Assembly (NCBI RefSeq): GCF_014207935.1
Contig: NZ_JACHLL010000006.1
Coordinates: forward strand, 1 to 64,000
Reading direction: 5' to 3'
Origin: Pseudomonas fluvialis
Lineage (GTDB): Bacteria > Pseudomonadota > Gammaproteobacteria > Pseudomonadales > Pseudomonadaceae
Length of the DNA stretch: 64,000 nt
Every line of letters begins with the position of its first letter. The stretch's first letter is position 1. The notes under the pieces were generated by a model. That model was not told where the DNA came from and did no database searches. It saw nothing but the letters and a program-made list of their open reading frames with translations. Position numbers and translations under genes: made by a program. Below are positions 17,615 to 27,015 of this stretch, in pieces.

Positions 17615-19326
17615 TGCGGGCGCTAATCGCGATTGCGCTGCTGGGCCTGAGCCTGGCGGCGCACGCCGGTCGTTACGAGCTGGTGATCGACGAGGGGCAG
17701 GTGAACTTCAGTGATGGTTCGCGCGCGGCGCTGACCATCAATGGCCAGAGTCCGGCGCCCGAGCTGCGCTTCAAGGAAGGCGAAACCGTCGAGATCGCCG
17801 TGACCAACAGGCTCGAGCGCATGACGGCTCTGCACTGGCACGGCATCATCCTGCCCTACACGCAGGATGGTGTGCCGGGCGTCAGCTTTCCCGGCATCAA
17901 GCCGGGCGAAACCTTCACCTACCGCTTTACCCTGAACCAGTCCGGCACCTACTGGTATCACGCCCATGCCGACTTTCAGGAGCAGGAAGGCCTGTACGGG
18001 CCGCTGATCATCGAGCCCAAGAACCGCGAGCCGTACCGCTACGACCGCGAGTACACGGTGCTGCTGTTCGACTGGCAGGATGAGAAGCCCGAGCGCACCC
18101 TGGCCAATCTGAAGAAGCAGGCCGACTACTACAACGACCAGCAACAGACCCTCGGCGACTTTTTCTCCGAGGTTGGCCGCAATGGTCTGGCGGCGACCGT
18201 CAAGGATCGCTGGGACTGGGGCAGCATGCGCATGATGAAAACGGATATCGCCGATGTCAGCGGCTTCCGTTTTCTGGTCAACGGCCGCGATACCGAACAG
18301 AACTGGACCGCGTTGTTCAAGCCGGGCGAGCGAGTACGCCTGCGCATCATCAATGGCTCGGGCATGAGCTACTTCGACCTGCGCATTCCGGGACTGCCGA
18401 TGACGGTGGTGCAGGCCGACGGCAATGATGTGCAGCCGGTGGTGGTTGATCAGGTGCGCCTGGCTGTGGCGGAAAGCTACGACGTGATCGTCCAGCCCAA
18501 GGAAGATAAGGCCTACACCCTGTTTGCAGAATCCATGGACCGGCGCGGCTATGCACGGGGCACCCTGGCGCCGAGAGTCGGCATGCAGGCAGAGGTGCCG
18601 GCGCTTCGCGCGCCGCGTCTGCTGAGTATGTCTGATATGGGCATGGCCCACGCCGGGCATGATATGGCCGGCATGGATCACTCAGAAATGGCGGGCATGG
18701 ATCAGTCGGCCATGAGCGGCATGGATCATTCGCAAATGGCTGGTATGGATCATGGCGCGATGAATCACGCGGCCATGAGTCCCAAGGGCAATCCGGACTA
18801 TGCGCCGGGCAGCGGCATTGCCCCTGAGCCGGTAGACGGCGGGCGGGTGCTGGTCTATGGCGATCTCAAGGCCATGCGCCCGGCCGTCGGTTACCGGCCA
18901 CCGGACCGCACCATCGAGCTGAAGCTGACCGGCAACATGGAGCGCTACTTCTGGTCCTTCGACGGGGTGAAGTACTCCGAGGCCGAGCCGATCCGCCTGA
19001 AATACGGCGAGCGGGTGCGCTTTCGCTTCGTCAACCAGACCATGATGAACCACCCCATGCACCTGCACGGTATGTGGATGCAGCTGGACAAGGGCAATGG
19101 CCGCTTCAATCCACTCAAACACGTGGTCAACGTGGCGCCGGGCCAGACTCTGGAGGTGGATGTGCCGGTCGATGCCCGGGGCGAGTGGGTGTTCCACTGC
19201 CACCTGATCTACCACATGGCCAGCGGCATGTTCCGCAAGATCGTGATCGAGGACGAGACGGGCAATACCCAGCCCTTCTACCGCGAAGAGAAGGCCAAGG
19301 AGAGTGAACATGCGCAGCATCACTAA
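17614..19326 (+). CDS. copA: Copper-resistance multicopper oxidase CopA
   Basis: A 570-residue periplasmic multicopper oxidase of the CopA/PcoA type that oxidises Cu(I) and buffers periplasmic copper. The three cupredoxin domains carry the expected copper motifs: HWHG (residue about 73), HAHAD (about 115), then HPMHLHGMW and HCHLIYHMASGMF near the C-terminus for the type 1, 2 and 3 sites. A Met/His-rich linker of repeated MDHSxMAGM units lies around residues 345-390. The signal peptide is short and lacks the twin-arginine motif usual in CopA proteins. It overlaps the cupredoxin gene by one base and copB by 17 bases. Confidence 0.93.
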   Translation: MRALIAIALLGLSLAAHAGRYELVIDEGQVNFSDGSRAALTINGQSPAPELRFKEGETVEIAVTNRLERMTALHWHGIILPYTQDGVPGVSFPGIKPGETFTYRFTLNQSGTYWYHAHADFQEQEGLYGPLIIEPKNREPYRYDREYTVLLFDWQDEKPERTLANLKKQADYYNDQQQTLGDFFSEVGRNGLAATVKDRWDWGSMRMMKTDIADVSGFRFLVNGRDTEQNWTALFKPGERVRLRIINGSGMSYFDLRIPGLPMTVVQADGNDVQPVVVDQVRLAVAESYDVIVQPKEDKAYTLFAESMDRRGYARGTLAPRVGMQAEVPALRAPRLLSMSDMGMAHAGHDMAGMDHSEMAGMDQSAMSGMDHSQMAGMDHGAMNHAAMSPKGNPDYAPGSGIAPEPVDGGRVLVYGDLKAMRPAVGYRPPDRTIELKLTGNMERYFWSFDGVKYSEAEPIRLKYGERVRFRFVNQTMMNHPMHLHGMWMQLDKGNGRFNPLKHVVNVAPGQTLEVDVPVDARGEWVFHCHLIYHMASGMFRKIVIEDETGNTQPFYREEKAKESEHAQHH

Positions 19327-20017
19327 GCTGGCACTTGGCCTGGTAGTCGTCACACCAGTGCAGGCGATGGAGCAGCATATGGATGCCATGCCGGTGGCCA
19401 AACTGGCCGTCGACCATCTGGAACAGCGCTTCGATGGCGACGATCAGGTGCTGAGCTGGGAGCTGGAAGGCACCTATGGCAACGATCTGCACAAGGCGGT
19501 TCTGAAGAGCAGCGGTGAGCGCGCCGATGGCGGGCCGACCGAGTCCAGCGAGACCCAGTTGCTGTACCGGCGCATGGTCAGCGAGTTCTTCGACTGGCAG
19601 GCGGGCGTTCGTCACGACGACCAGCCGGGACCGTCGCGCAGCTATGCCGTGCTCGGTCTCAAGGGGTTGGCGCCGCAGTGGATCGAGCTTGATACGAATC
19701 TGTTCGTCAGCGAGCGCGGTGATGCCTCGCTGCGCGTTGAGGCCGAGTACGAGCTGCTGCTGACCCGGCGCTGGGTGCTGGAGCCCAAGCTGGAGTACGA
19801 CCTGGCGCTGGACGATGACCGTGACCTGGGTGTCGGCGCTGGTGGCAGTACGCTGGAAGCCGGGCTGCGCCTGAATTACCGGGTCAACCCGCAGTTCTCG
19901 CCCTATGTCGGCTACGTCTGGGAGAAGACCTACGGACGTTCGGCTGACTGGTTGCGTGCCGACGGCGAACATGACGAGGAGGGCGCCTGGGTGCTGGGAC
20001 TGCGCTTCTGGCTCTGA
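19310..20017 (+). CDS. copB: Outer-membrane copper-resistance protein CopB
   Basis: A 235-residue CopB/PcoB-family outer-membrane beta-barrel. A signal peptide (to about residue 17) is followed directly by barrel sequence with many aromatic/charged alternations and a C-terminal aromatic-leucine end (GLRFWL). The Met-rich N-terminal region found in many CopB proteins is nearly absent (only MEQHMDAM), so this is a short form. The ATG at 19310 has AAGGAG seven bases upstream and overlaps the end of copA by 17 bases. It acts with CopA in periplasmic copper handling. Confidence 0.88.
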   Translation: MRSITKLALGLVVVTPVQAMEQHMDAMPVAKLAVDHLEQRFDGDDQVLSWELEGTYGNDLHKAVLKSSGERADGGPTESSETQLLYRRMVSEFFDWQAGVRHDDQPGPSRSYAVLGLKGLAPQWIELDTNLFVSERGDASLRVEAEYELLLTRRWVLEPKLEYDLALDDDRDLGVGAGGSTLEAGLRLNYRVNPQFSPYVGYVWEKTYGRSADWLRADGEHDEEGAWVLGLRFWL

Positions 20018-20027
20018 GGCCATGTAA

Positions 20028-20046
20028 GCCCGGATTGCATCCGGGC
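20028..20046. repeat. REP-like hairpin after copB
   Basis: GCCCGGAT, three bases, ATCCGGGC forms a perfect 8-bp stem in the 99-bp gap between copB and queF. This resembles the common pseudomonad extragenic palindrome of the form GTA-GCCCGGAT-ATCCGGGC. It has no T-tract and may stabilise the copB mRNA 3' end. Confidence 0.5.
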
Positions 20047-20116
20047 CAGGGTTGACGAGAGGGCGGCGGGCATGGGGTACAATGCCCGCCGTTTCTCGAT
20101 TTTCAGGCCCGTTGCC

Positions 20117-20947
20117 ATGCATCATCCCGCCGAACATTCGCCGCTGGGCAAGTCCAGCCAGTACGTCAGTCAGTACGCGCCCGAGCTGCTGTTCCCCATT
20201 CCCCGTGCCGCCAAGTGGGCGGAGCTGGGGCTGGTGGCCGGTCAGCTGCCTTATCAGGGCGTGGATATCTGGACCTGCTTCGAACTTTCCTGGCTGCTGC
20301 CCTCGGGCAAGCCAGTGGTCGCCATTGGCGAGTTCCGTATTCCTGCCGACTCGCCGAACATCATCGAGTCGAAGTCGTTCAAGCTGTACCTCAACTCGCT
20401 GAACCAAACGGTGTTTGCCGATCGTGCGGCGCTGCAGGCGGTGCTGGTCAGGGACCTGTCGGCCTGTGCTGGGGCGCCGGTGGTGGTGCAGGTGCACAGC
20501 CTAGCCGAGATGACCGTACAAGGCCTGGCGCCGGCCCCCGGCGCTTGCATCGATGAGCTGGAAATCAGTGTTTCCAGCTATGACCACCCCCAGCCCGAGC
20601 TGCTGCGCTGCGACCCGGCGCAGGTGGTCAGCGAGACGCTGCACAGTCACCTGCTCAAGTCCAACTGCCCGGTCACCCATCAGCCGGACTGGGGCACGGT
20701 GGTGGTCGAGTATCAGGGCGCCAGGCTCGATCACGCCAGCTTTCTGGCTTACCTGGTGAGTTTCCGACAGCACGCGGATTTTCATGAGCAGTGTGTCGAG
20801 CGTATCTTCCTCGACCTGCAGCGCCTGCTGAAACCACAGTCTCTGACGGTGTATGCGCGCTATGTGCGGCGTGGAGGTTTGGATATCAATCCGTATCGCA
20901 GCACCGGGGCGCTGGCGTCTGATAGCCGGAGACTGGTGCGCCAGTAA
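20117..20947 (+). CDS. queF: NADPH-dependent 7-cyano-7-deazaguanine reductase QueF
   Basis: A 276-residue QueF of the long (two-domain, E. coli-type) class. It reduces the nitrile preQ0 to preQ1 in queuosine biosynthesis. The N-terminal T-fold half includes [15 protein letters not shown] (about residue 82), the QueF motif that binds NADPH, and the C-terminal half has the catalytic cysteine in [12 protein letters not shown] (about residues 182-193). The ATG at 20117 gives the family length; an in-frame upstream start would add only untranslated leader. Followed by a strong terminator. A TACAAT (20078-20083) could be its -10 element. Confidence 0.95.
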   Translation: MHHPAEHSPLGKSSQYVSQYAPELLFPIPRAAKWAELGLVAGQLPYQGVDIWTCFELSWLLPSGKPVVAIGEFRIPADSPNIIESKSFKLYLNSLNQTVFADRAALQAVLVRDLSACAGAPVVVQVHSLAEMTVQGLAPAPGACIDELEISVSSYDHPQPELLRCDPAQVVSETLHSHLLKSNCPVTHQPDWGTVVVEYQGARLDHASFLAYLVSFRQHADFHEQCVERIFLDLQRLLKPQSLTVYARYVRRGGLDINPYRSTGALASDSRRLVRQ

Positions 20948-20950
20948 GCA

Positions 20951-20976
20951 AAAAGCCCGCTTCGGCGGGCTTTTTT
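20951..20976 (+). terminator. Intrinsic terminator of queF
   Basis: GCCCGC, TTCG tetraloop, GCGGGC, then six T residues, with A residues before the stem. It can also act on the minus strand for the DUF4404 gene, which ends at 20999. Confidence 0.9.
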
Positions 20977-20998
20977 GTTCTCTGATGGTGGCGGGCGA

Positions 20999-21259
20999 TC
21001 AGATGCCCATATTGGCCAGGCTCTGCAGCACGCTGCGCAGGGTGCCGGCGAGGGTCGGATGGCTTACCTCGAAGCGCTCGATGGCCAGGTTGACGTCATC
21101 GACCAGGCTGTCCTGATCGATGGCCTGATCAAGCAGTTGCTGTTCGATGTCCTGCAGTAGGGCAAACAGTTCGGCGCGTTCCTCGGCGTCCACCGGCGGA
21201 GCCGTGTTCAGTTCGTCACGCAGGGCCTGCAGTTGTTGGTGCAAGGCGGAATTGGGCAT
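20999..21259 (-). CDS. DUF4404 family protein
   Basis: An 86-residue acidic, fully helical protein recognisable as DUF4404 by its N-terminal LHQQLQALRDELN and C-terminal RFEVSHPTLAGTLRSVLQSL. No signal peptide or membrane segment. GGGAG precedes the ATG. Function is unknown; such proteins are common in pseudomonads. Confidence 0.8.
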   Translation of the reverse strand: MPNSALHQQLQALRDELNTAPPVDAEERAELFALLQDIEQQLLDQAIDQDSLVDDVNLAIERFEVSHPTLAGTLRSVLQSLANMGI

Positions 21260-21332
21260 GGTCGGCTCCCTTAACAGACAAATGGCTTGCTAGACAGATT
21301 ACTGCAGCTGCGCGTGATGCGCCTGATTTGTA

Positions 21333-21743
21333 TCAAGCCGCGCCCATGTGCGCCCGCAGTGCATCCGGAACCGGTACCGAGCGATCAGTGGCGTGATCGA
21401 TCCACACCAGCTTGCAGTAGCCTTCGCCGCAGCAGATCTGCGGTTGGTCTTCCGTACTCAGACGGTGCTCGACGACCAGGCTGCTGCGCCCGACGGGGCC
21501 GGCGTACAGGTCGATGATCAGGGTGGCCGGGTACACCACAGGCTTGAGGTAGGTGTGCAGGGTCTGCAGTACCACCGGACCTTCGGGTACATGGTCCATG
21601 GCGATGCCAAGGCTGGCGAACCAGGCGACGCGGGCCTCCTGGATGTATTCCAGGTAGGTGGTGTTGTTCACGTGGCTGTAGCTGTCCATGTCGCCCCAGC
21701 GCACGGCCAGGCGGTGGCGAAACAGCAAGATCTTGTCGTTCAT
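21333..21743 (-). CDS. Acyl-CoA thioesterase, 4HBT hot-dog family
   Basis: A 136-residue 4-hydroxybenzoyl-CoA-thioesterase-like hot-dog protein. The signature VRWGDMDSYSHVNNTTYLEY (about residues 14-33) carries the catalytic aspartate and the HVNN motif. It should hydrolyse acyl-CoA thioesters in the cytoplasm; chain-length preference is not evident. The ATG at 21743 has AGGGAG five bases upstream; an in-frame GTG two codons earlier would overlap that site. Confidence 0.88.
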   Translation of the reverse strand: MNDKILLFRHRLAVRWGDMDSYSHVNNTTYLEYIQEARVAWFASLGIAMDHVPEGPVVLQTLHTYLKPVVYPATLIIDLYAGPVGRSSLVVEHRLSTEDQPQICCGEGYCKLVWIDHATDRSVPVPDALRAHMGAA

Positions 21744-21838
21744 CTGCACTCCCTGGCAGCTGTCAAAGCGGCGAGCGGGCTTTATACTGCCGCGCAGTGC
21801 TCGCGGCTAGTGTCCGCTGATCGAAGAGGAGTGTTGCA

Positions 21839-22537
21839 ATGCCCATGGAGCAAACCAGGAAGGTTCTGCCGTCTCGTCTGCTGGCCTGCGCCGTGCTGGC
21901 GGCTCTGCCGATGCTGACCCATGCTGCCGAGGACGATCCCTGGGAGGGTGTCAACCGCAGCATCTTCACTTTCAACGATACTCTGGACACCTATGCGCTG
22001 AAGCCGGCCGCGCAAGGCTACCAGTACGTCACGCCTCAGTTTCTTGAAGACGGCATCCACAATGTGTTCAACAACATTGGCGATGTCAGCAACCTGACCA
22101 ACAACCTGCTGCAGGCCAAGTTCGAGGATGCCGGCGTCGACACCAGTCGGCTGATCTTCAATACCAGTTTCGGCCTGCTCGGTTTCTTCGACGTGGCCAC
22201 GCGCATGGGCCTGCAGCGCAATGACGAGGATTTCGGTCAGACCCTCGGCGCCTGGGGCGTCAACAGTGGGCCTTATGTGGTGCTGCCGCTGCTCGGTCCG
22301 AGCACCGTGCGTGATACCGCGGCGATTCTGCCGCAGAGTTACCTGCAGCCCTACGGCTACATGGATCACGTACCGACCCGTAATGTCACCCGTGGCGTCG
22401 ATGTCATCGATACCCGGGCCAGCCTGCTGTCTGCCGAGAAGCTGATCAGTGGTGACAAGTACAGCTTCATCCGCAACGCCTATCTGCAGAACCGCGAGTT
22501 CAAGGTCAAGGATGGCGAGGTCGAAGACGACTTCTGA
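21839..22537 (+). CDS. mlaA: MlaA/VacJ-family phospholipid-transport protein
   Basis: A 232-residue MlaA, the outer-membrane component that extracts mislocalised phospholipids and hands them to MlaC. The conserved domain starts at DDPWEGVNRSIFTFND (about residue 32) and contains LLGPSTVRDTAA. The E. coli protein is a lipoprotein; here the signal peptide ends THA-AED with no lipobox at the cleavage point (the only nearby cysteine, residue 17, lies at the start of the hydrophobic core), so this one is probably processed by signal peptidase I. GAGGAG precedes the ATG. Ends at a bidirectional terminator. Confidence 0.9.
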   Translation: MPMEQTRKVLPSRLLACAVLAALPMLTHAAEDDPWEGVNRSIFTFNDTLDTYALKPAAQGYQYVTPQFLEDGIHNVFNNIGDVSNLTNNLLQAKFEDAGVDTSRLIFNTSFGLLGFFDVATRMGLQRNDEDFGQTLGAWGVNSGPYVVLPLLGPSTVRDTAAILPQSYLQPYGYMDHVPTRNVTRGVDVIDTRASLLSAEKLISGDKYSFIRNAYLQNREFKVKDGEVEDDF

Positions 22538-22553
22538 TGCTTGCTGGAATATG

Positions 22554-22579
22554 AAAAGGCGGCCAGTGGCCGCCTTTTT
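22554..22579. terminator. Bidirectional terminator between mlaA and the PilZ gene
   Basis: AAAAGGCGGCC, three bases, GGCCGCCTTTTT. The 7-bp GC stem is flanked by A and T tracts, so it works on both strands for these convergent genes. Confidence 0.88.
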
Positions 22580-22596
22580 GGTATTTGCGCTGCGCG

Positions 22597-22896
22597 TCAG
22601 CGCATAGACAGGATGGCCAGGCCAAGCATCTGTCGGCCGTCGCCCAGATCGCTGACCCTGACCACCTCGGCTTCGGCATCAAGGCCTCGCAGCTCGTTGT
22701 GGTCGGAGGGGATATGCACTGTCACCCGGGCGCCGTGCGCCAGCTGTGCCTGAATTTCTACCTGCATGCCGGTGCTAGACAGGTCCAGGCAGGTAGCGGG
22801 TGTTTGCTGGCCATCATGGTGCACCACCACCGACGTTTCCACGCGCATGCGGATGAAGTCACGCTTCTCGCTGTAGGCTCGATCGCTCAGGCTCAT
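22597..22896 (-). CDS. PilZ domain protein (c-di-GMP binding)
   Basis: A 99-residue single-domain PilZ protein. The c-di-GMP-binding residues are present: an arginine-rich entry KRDFIRMRVE near residue 10 (RxxxR) and DLSSTGMQVE near residue 39 (D/NxSxxG). The frame extends upstream to 23106, but the ATG at 22896 (MSLSDRAYSEKRDF) is the sensible start. It is divergent from the RssB-type regulator gene and convergent with mlaA. Confidence 0.88.
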   Translation of the reverse strand: MSLSDRAYSEKRDFIRMRVETSVVVHHDGQQTPATCLDLSSTGMQVEIQAQLAHGARVTVHIPSDHNELRGLDAEAEVVRVSDLGDGRQMLGLAILSMR

Positions 22897-23100
22897 AGAC
22901 GAATTCTCTCTTGTAGTGATGGAGGCTCCCCGCGTTCTTATACCCCTGCCTGTTTTGGGGTGTAAAGCGGCCCGGCGACGACCGGTTACTCGCTTGAATC
23001 GAGTCGCGGATGGGAGTACCGTCTGCGCCGTGTCGACACCTGAAACCGCGCCCCGGAAGGCTCGGGGCTCAGCCAGCATGGACCCTTGCGCGGACTGCCA

Positions 23101-24285
23101 ATGCAATCAAACAGCGCCACTTTGCTGATCATCGATGACGACGATGTCGTCCGAGCCAGTATTGCAGCCTATCTGGAAGACAGTGGTTTCAAGGTTCTGC
23201 AGGCCAACAATGGGGTGCAGGGGCTGGAGTTGTTCGACCGTGAGCAGCCTGACCTGCTCGTCTGCGATCTGCGCATGCCGCAGATCGACGGCCTTGAGCT
23301 GATCCGCCGGATCAATGGCAAGGCCAGCGAGATCCCTGTCATCGTTCTTTCCGGTGCTGGCGTCATGAGCGATGCCGTCGAGGCCTTGCGCCTGGGCGCC
23401 GCGGATTATCTGATCAAGCCGCTGGAAGATCTGGCCGTTCTGGAACACTCGGTGCGCCGTGCTCTGGATCGCGCCAACCTGCGCTTCGAGAATCGCCGTT
23501 ACCGCGAGAAGCTGGAAACTGCCAACCGCGAGCTAAAGGCCTCTCTCAGCCTGCTGCAGGAAGACCAGAACGCCGGGCGCCAGGTGCAGATGAACATGCT
23601 GCCGGATACGCCCTGGCAGGAAGGCGATTTCTCCTTTGCGCACCTGATCATCCCGTCGCTGTTTCTCTCCGGCGACTTTGTTGATTACTTCCGTGTCGAT
23701 GAGCGGCGAATTGCCTTTTACCTGGCCGATGTCTCCGGGCATGGCGCTTCGTCTGCATTCGTCACCGTGCTGCTCAAGTTCATGACCACCCGGCTGCTGT
23801 TCGAAGCCAAGCGCAACGATGCCTTGCCCGAGTTCAAACCGTCCGACGTGCTCTCGCACATCAATCGCGGCCTGATCAACTGCAAGCTGGGCAAGCATGT
23901 GACCATGCTCGGTGGTGTGATTGATGAACAGACCAGTGAGCTGACCTACTGTGTCGGCGGACATCTGCCGCTGCCCGTGCTGTACAGCGAAGGTCAGGCG
24001 CAGTATCTGGGCGGGCGCGGGCTGCCGGTCGGCCTGTTTGCCGAGGCGACCTACACCGATCATCAGCTCAAACTACCGCAGCGTTTCAGCCTGTCATTGT
24101 TCTCTGACGGCATCCTTGAGGTGCTGCCGGGCGACAGTCTCAAGCAGCGCGAGGCTGTGCTGCCTCAACTGATCGAACAGGCCAATGGCAACCTGGGCGA
24201 GTTGCGACAGATTCTCGGGCTGGCCAAGAAGGGCGATATGCCGGATGATATTGCAATGCTGGTGTTAAGCAGGAACCTTGCATGA
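23101..24285 (+). CDS. Response regulator with PP2C/SpoIIE phosphatase domain, RssB-type
   Basis: A 394-residue fusion: receiver domain (residues 5-125, phospho-acceptor aspartate in LLVCDLRMPQIDG), a coiled linker (about 135-165), and a SpoIIE-like PP2C serine phosphatase domain (about 190-390) with metal-binding LADVSGHGASSAF and C-terminal GDMPDDIAMLVL. Such proteins dephosphorylate an anti-sigma-factor antagonist; the partner is the STAS gene that overlaps it by four bases. The pair matches the P. aeruginosa PA2798/PA2797 arrangement in size and order. The ATG at 23101 has no clear ribosome-binding site, but the codon at 23086 gives an unlikely extension. Confidence 0.88.
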   Translation: MQSNSATLLIIDDDDVVRASIAAYLEDSGFKVLQANNGVQGLELFDREQPDLLVCDLRMPQIDGLELIRRINGKASEIPVIVLSGAGVMSDAVEALRLGAADYLIKPLEDLAVLEHSVRRALDRANLRFENRRYREKLETANRELKASLSLLQEDQNAGRQVQMNMLPDTPWQEGDFSFAHLIIPSLFLSGDFVDYFRVDERRIAFYLADVSGHGASSAFVTVLLKFMTTRLLFEAKRNDALPEFKPSDVLSHINRGLINCKLGKHVTMLGGVIDEQTSELTYCVGGHLPLPVLYSEGQAQYLGGRGLPVGLFAEATYTDHQLKLPQRFSLSLFSDGILEVLPGDSLKQREAVLPQLIEQANGNLGELRQILGLAKKGDMPDDIAMLVLSRNLA

Positions 24286-24776
24286 ATCCTGGGAATAGTC
24301 CCGGTAAGATCCAGTTCGCCGAGCAGTCGGGCACTTTCGTTCTCAAGTTTGTTGGCGAGGTGCGCCTGACTCTGTGTTCGGCGCTGGATGCCACCATCGA
24401 GAAAATCTTTGCCGCGCTGAACTTTACGGCGATCATCATTGATCTGACGGAAGCTCACAGCGTCGATAGCACCACGCTGGGCCTGATGGCCAAACTGTCC
24501 ATTCTGTCGCGGCAGAAGGTTGGCCTGTTGCCCACCGTGGTCACCACCAACCCGGATATTACCCGGGTGCTGCAGTCCATGGGTTTCGATCAGGTGTTCA
24601 ATATCGTTGATACTCCGGTGCCGTGTCCGGACTGTCTGGCCGATTTGCCGTCACAGGATCAGACCGAGGAAGTGGTTAAGGCCAAGGTGCTGGAGGCACA
24701 CCGCATTCTCATGGGGCTGAACGACTCCAATCGCGAGGCCTTCCACGATCTGGTCAGCGCTCTTGAGCGCGGCTAG
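24282..24776 (+). CDS. STAS-domain anti-anti-sigma factor
   Basis: A 164-residue protein with an N-terminal STAS domain (about residues 10-105). The segment AHSVDSTTLGLMAKLS carries the serine/threonine that an anti-sigma kinase would phosphorylate and the upstream PP2C phosphatase would dephosphorylate. The C-terminal extension of about 55 residues contains a CPDC pair and is specific to this pseudomonad type. Coupled to the upstream gene by an ATGA overlap. Confidence 0.85.
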   Translation: MNPGNSPGKIQFAEQSGTFVLKFVGEVRLTLCSALDATIEKIFAALNFTAIIIDLTEAHSVDSTTLGLMAKLSILSRQKVGLLPTVVTTNPDITRVLQSMGFDQVFNIVDTPVPCPDCLADLPSQDQTEEVVKAKVLEAHRILMGLNDSNREAFHDLVSALERG

Positions 24777-24816
24777 GGTAATTTTCTGAATTAACTGCTG
24801 GCTGGTATTTGCTGTT

Positions 24817-24837
24817 GCGGCGCCTGATGGGCGCCGC
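24817..24837. terminator. Hairpin between the STAS gene and tal
   Basis: GCGGCGCC, TGAT, GGCGCCGC-type stem of eight pairs between convergent genes. T residues on the + strand side are interrupted (AGTTGTTTT), so it is a plausible but not ideal intrinsic terminator. Confidence 0.55.
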
Positions 24838-24845
24838 AGTTGTTT

Positions 24846-25769
24846 TCAGCCCAAGTCGGCGAGCAGGCGCTCAAGCTTTTCCTGATCGCGGGCGAACAGG
24901 CGAATACCCTCGGCCAGTTTCTCGGTGGCCATGGCGTCCTCGTTATGCTTCCAGCGGAACTGCGCTTCGCTCAGCGTCTCGCGGGCATCGTCGCAGTTGC
25001 TGCCGCTCAGCCTGCTCGCCAGGTTGCCTTGATCCTGCCCCAGTTGATCCAGCAGGTCGGGGCTGATGGTCAGGCGGTCGCAACCGGCCAGGGCTTCGAT
25101 CTGGCCAACATTGCGGAAACTTGCTCCCATCACCACGGTGTTGAAGGCATGGCTCTTGTAGTAGCGGTAGATGCGCGCCACCGACTGCACGCCGGGGTCG
25201 TCGCTGCCGGTGAAGTCGCGCCCTTCGGCCTTCTTGTACCAGTCATAGATGCGGCCAACGAACGGCGAAATCAGGAACACCCCGGCGTCGGCGCAGGCCT
25301 GGGCCTGGGCGAAGGAAAACAGCAGGGTCAGGTTGGTCTGAATGCCTTGGCGCTCCAGCTCGCGGGCGGCGCTGATGCCTTCCCAGGTCGCGGCAATCTT
25401 GATCAGTACGCGTTCGCGGCCGACGCCGGCTTCTTCGTACAGCCCGATCAGGCGCTGAGCGCGCTGCAGGGTAGCGTTGCGATCGAAGGACTGGCGCGCA
25501 TCAACTTCGGTGGAGATGCGCCCGGGAATCACCCCGAGGATTTCCTTGCCGACACTCACGGCAAAACGGTCACAGGCCAGATTGAGATCACCAGCGCCGA
25601 TCATGGCCTGGCGCAGCAGGGCCTGATAACGGGGCAGGCCGGCGGCCTTGAGCAGCAGCGAGGGGTTGGTGGTGGCATCCACCGGCTGCAGGCGGGCAAT
25701 GGCATCCAGGTCGCCGGTGTCGGCGACCACGGTGGTGAGTTTTTTTAGTTGGTCCAGTTTGGAAGTCAT
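24846..25769 (-). CDS. tal: Transaldolase
   Basis: A 307-residue class I transaldolase (TalB type) that transfers a dihydroxyacetone unit between sugar phosphates in the pentose phosphate pathway. Signature [13 protein letters not shown] near residue 33 and the Schiff-base lysine in [13 protein letters not shown] near residue 130. The start [20 protein letters not shown] matches pseudomonad transaldolases; the in-frame codon at 25790 is not used. It precedes dusA-type gene order seen in P. aeruginosa (tal next to dusA). Confidence 0.95.
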   Translation of the reverse strand: MTSKLDQLKKLTTVVADTGDLDAIARLQPVDATTNPSLLLKAAGLPRYQALLRQAMIGAGDLNLACDRFAVSVGKEILGVIPGRISTEVDARQSFDRNATLQRAQRLIGLYEEAGVGRERVLIKIAATWEGISAARELERQGIQTNLTLLFSFAQAQACADAGVFLISPFVGRIYDWYKKAEGRDFTGSDDPGVQSVARIYRYYKSHAFNTVVMGASFRNVGQIEALAGCDRLTISPDLLDQLGQDQGNLASRLSGSNCDDARETLSEAQFRWKHNEDAMATEKLAEGIRLFARDQEKLERLLADLG

Positions 25770-25823
25770 GACGAAACCCTGTCTATTCAATGACTTCGAC
25801 CATACCCGAGGTGCTGGCGCGGC

Positions 25824-26801
25824 TCAATGCCCTACCAGCATGGCAATCGCCTGATCGAGTAGGGCCAGTGGATCATCGGTCTTGTGCACATCCACCGAGA
25901 GCAGTTGGCGGAAGCGGCGCGCACCTGGGAAGCCCTGGGCTAGGCCGAGTACATGGCGAGTGATGTGATGCATCACTCCGCCTTCGGTCAGGTGCTGCTC
26001 GATATAGGGGCGCATTCGGCTCAGGGCTTCGGCGCGGCTGATCACAGGATCGGTGCTGTTGAACAGACGCTGATCGACCTGAGCGAGCAGATAGGGGTTG
26101 TGGTAAGCCTCGCGGCCAAGCATCACGCCGTCAAAGGTCTGCAGATGCTGCTGGCACTCATCGAGTGTCTTGATGCCGCCGTTGAGGATGAATTCCAGGT
26201 CGGGAAAGTCCTGCTTCAGTTGCGCGGCCACCTCGTAGCGCAGCGGCGGCACTTCGCGGTTTTCCTTGGGCGACAGGCCTTCGAGAATGGCGATGCGCGC
26301 ATGCACGGTGAAGCTCTGGCAACCTGCCGCAGCGACAGTGCCGATGAAGTCACATAGCTCGGAGTAGCTGTCGCGGCCATTGATGCCGATGCGGTGTTTG
26401 ACCGTCACTGGAATGCTCACTGCATCCTGCATGGCCTTGACGCAGTCGGCCACCAGCTGGGGGTGGCCCATCAGGCAGGCGCCGATCATGTTGTTCTGCA
26501 CCCGGTCGCTGGGGCAGCCGACGTTGAGGTTCACCTCGTCGTAAGCGGCTTCCTCGGCCATCCGGGCACAGGAAGCCAGCTCCGCTGGATTGCTGCCGCC
26601 CAGTTGCAGTGCCAGAGGGTGCTCGCAGTCGCTGTAGCGCAGAAAACGCTGGCGATCGCCGTGCAGCAACGCACCAGTGGTGACCATTTCGGTGTAGAGC
26701 AGGGCATGCTGGGAAAGCTGGCGCAGGAAAAAGCGGCAGTGCCGGTCAGTCCAGTCCATCATCGGGGCGACGGAGAAACGGCGGGAGAGCGAAGGCGTCA
26801 T
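25824..26801 (-). CDS. dusA: tRNA-dihydrouridine(20/20a) synthase DusA
   Basis: A 325-residue flavoenzyme that reduces uridine 20/20a in the tRNA D-loop. The TIM-barrel start RFSVAPMMDWTDRHCRFFLR, the catalytic cysteine in NLNVGCPSDRVQ (about residue 97) and the FMN-binding ILNGGIKTLDE identify the DusA subfamily. The last core gene before the polysaccharide island. Confidence 0.94.
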   Translation of the reverse strand: MTPSLSRRFSVAPMMDWTDRHCRFFLRQLSQHALLYTEMVTTGALLHGDRQRFLRYSDCEHPLALQLGGSNPAELASCARMAEEAAYDEVNLNVGCPSDRVQNNMIGACLMGHPQLVADCVKAMQDAVSIPVTVKHRIGINGRDSYSELCDFIGTVAAAGCQSFTVHARIAILEGLSPKENREVPPLRYEVAAQLKQDFPDLEFILNGGIKTLDECQQHLQTFDGVMLGREAYHNPYLLAQVDQRLFNSTDPVISRAEALSRMRPYIEQHLTEGGVMHHITRHVLGLAQGFPGARRFRQLLSVDVHKTDDPLALLDQAIAMLVGH

Positions 26802-27015
26802 GTCTTGTTTTGATACTGGTTTTGAACGAGGTGCAAAGAAACTTTAGTCTATCAGGATGTTCAGCCTTTTGGCTCTTGGCTTTGCATGGCGTCTACAAGA
26901 GACTGGGTGGGGTTTTTAATATTCTGAAATGGTTTTTTGAGTATGCTATTTGGACTTGGTGGGTTCTTGTTAAATTTAATACAGAACACCAGCTTCTGGT
27001 TGGGTGGGTGATAAC

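Noticed and set aside
20052..20083. TTGACG/TACAAT as the queF promoter
   Set aside because: The spacer is 20 bp, too long to call with confidence; only the TACAAT is mentioned.
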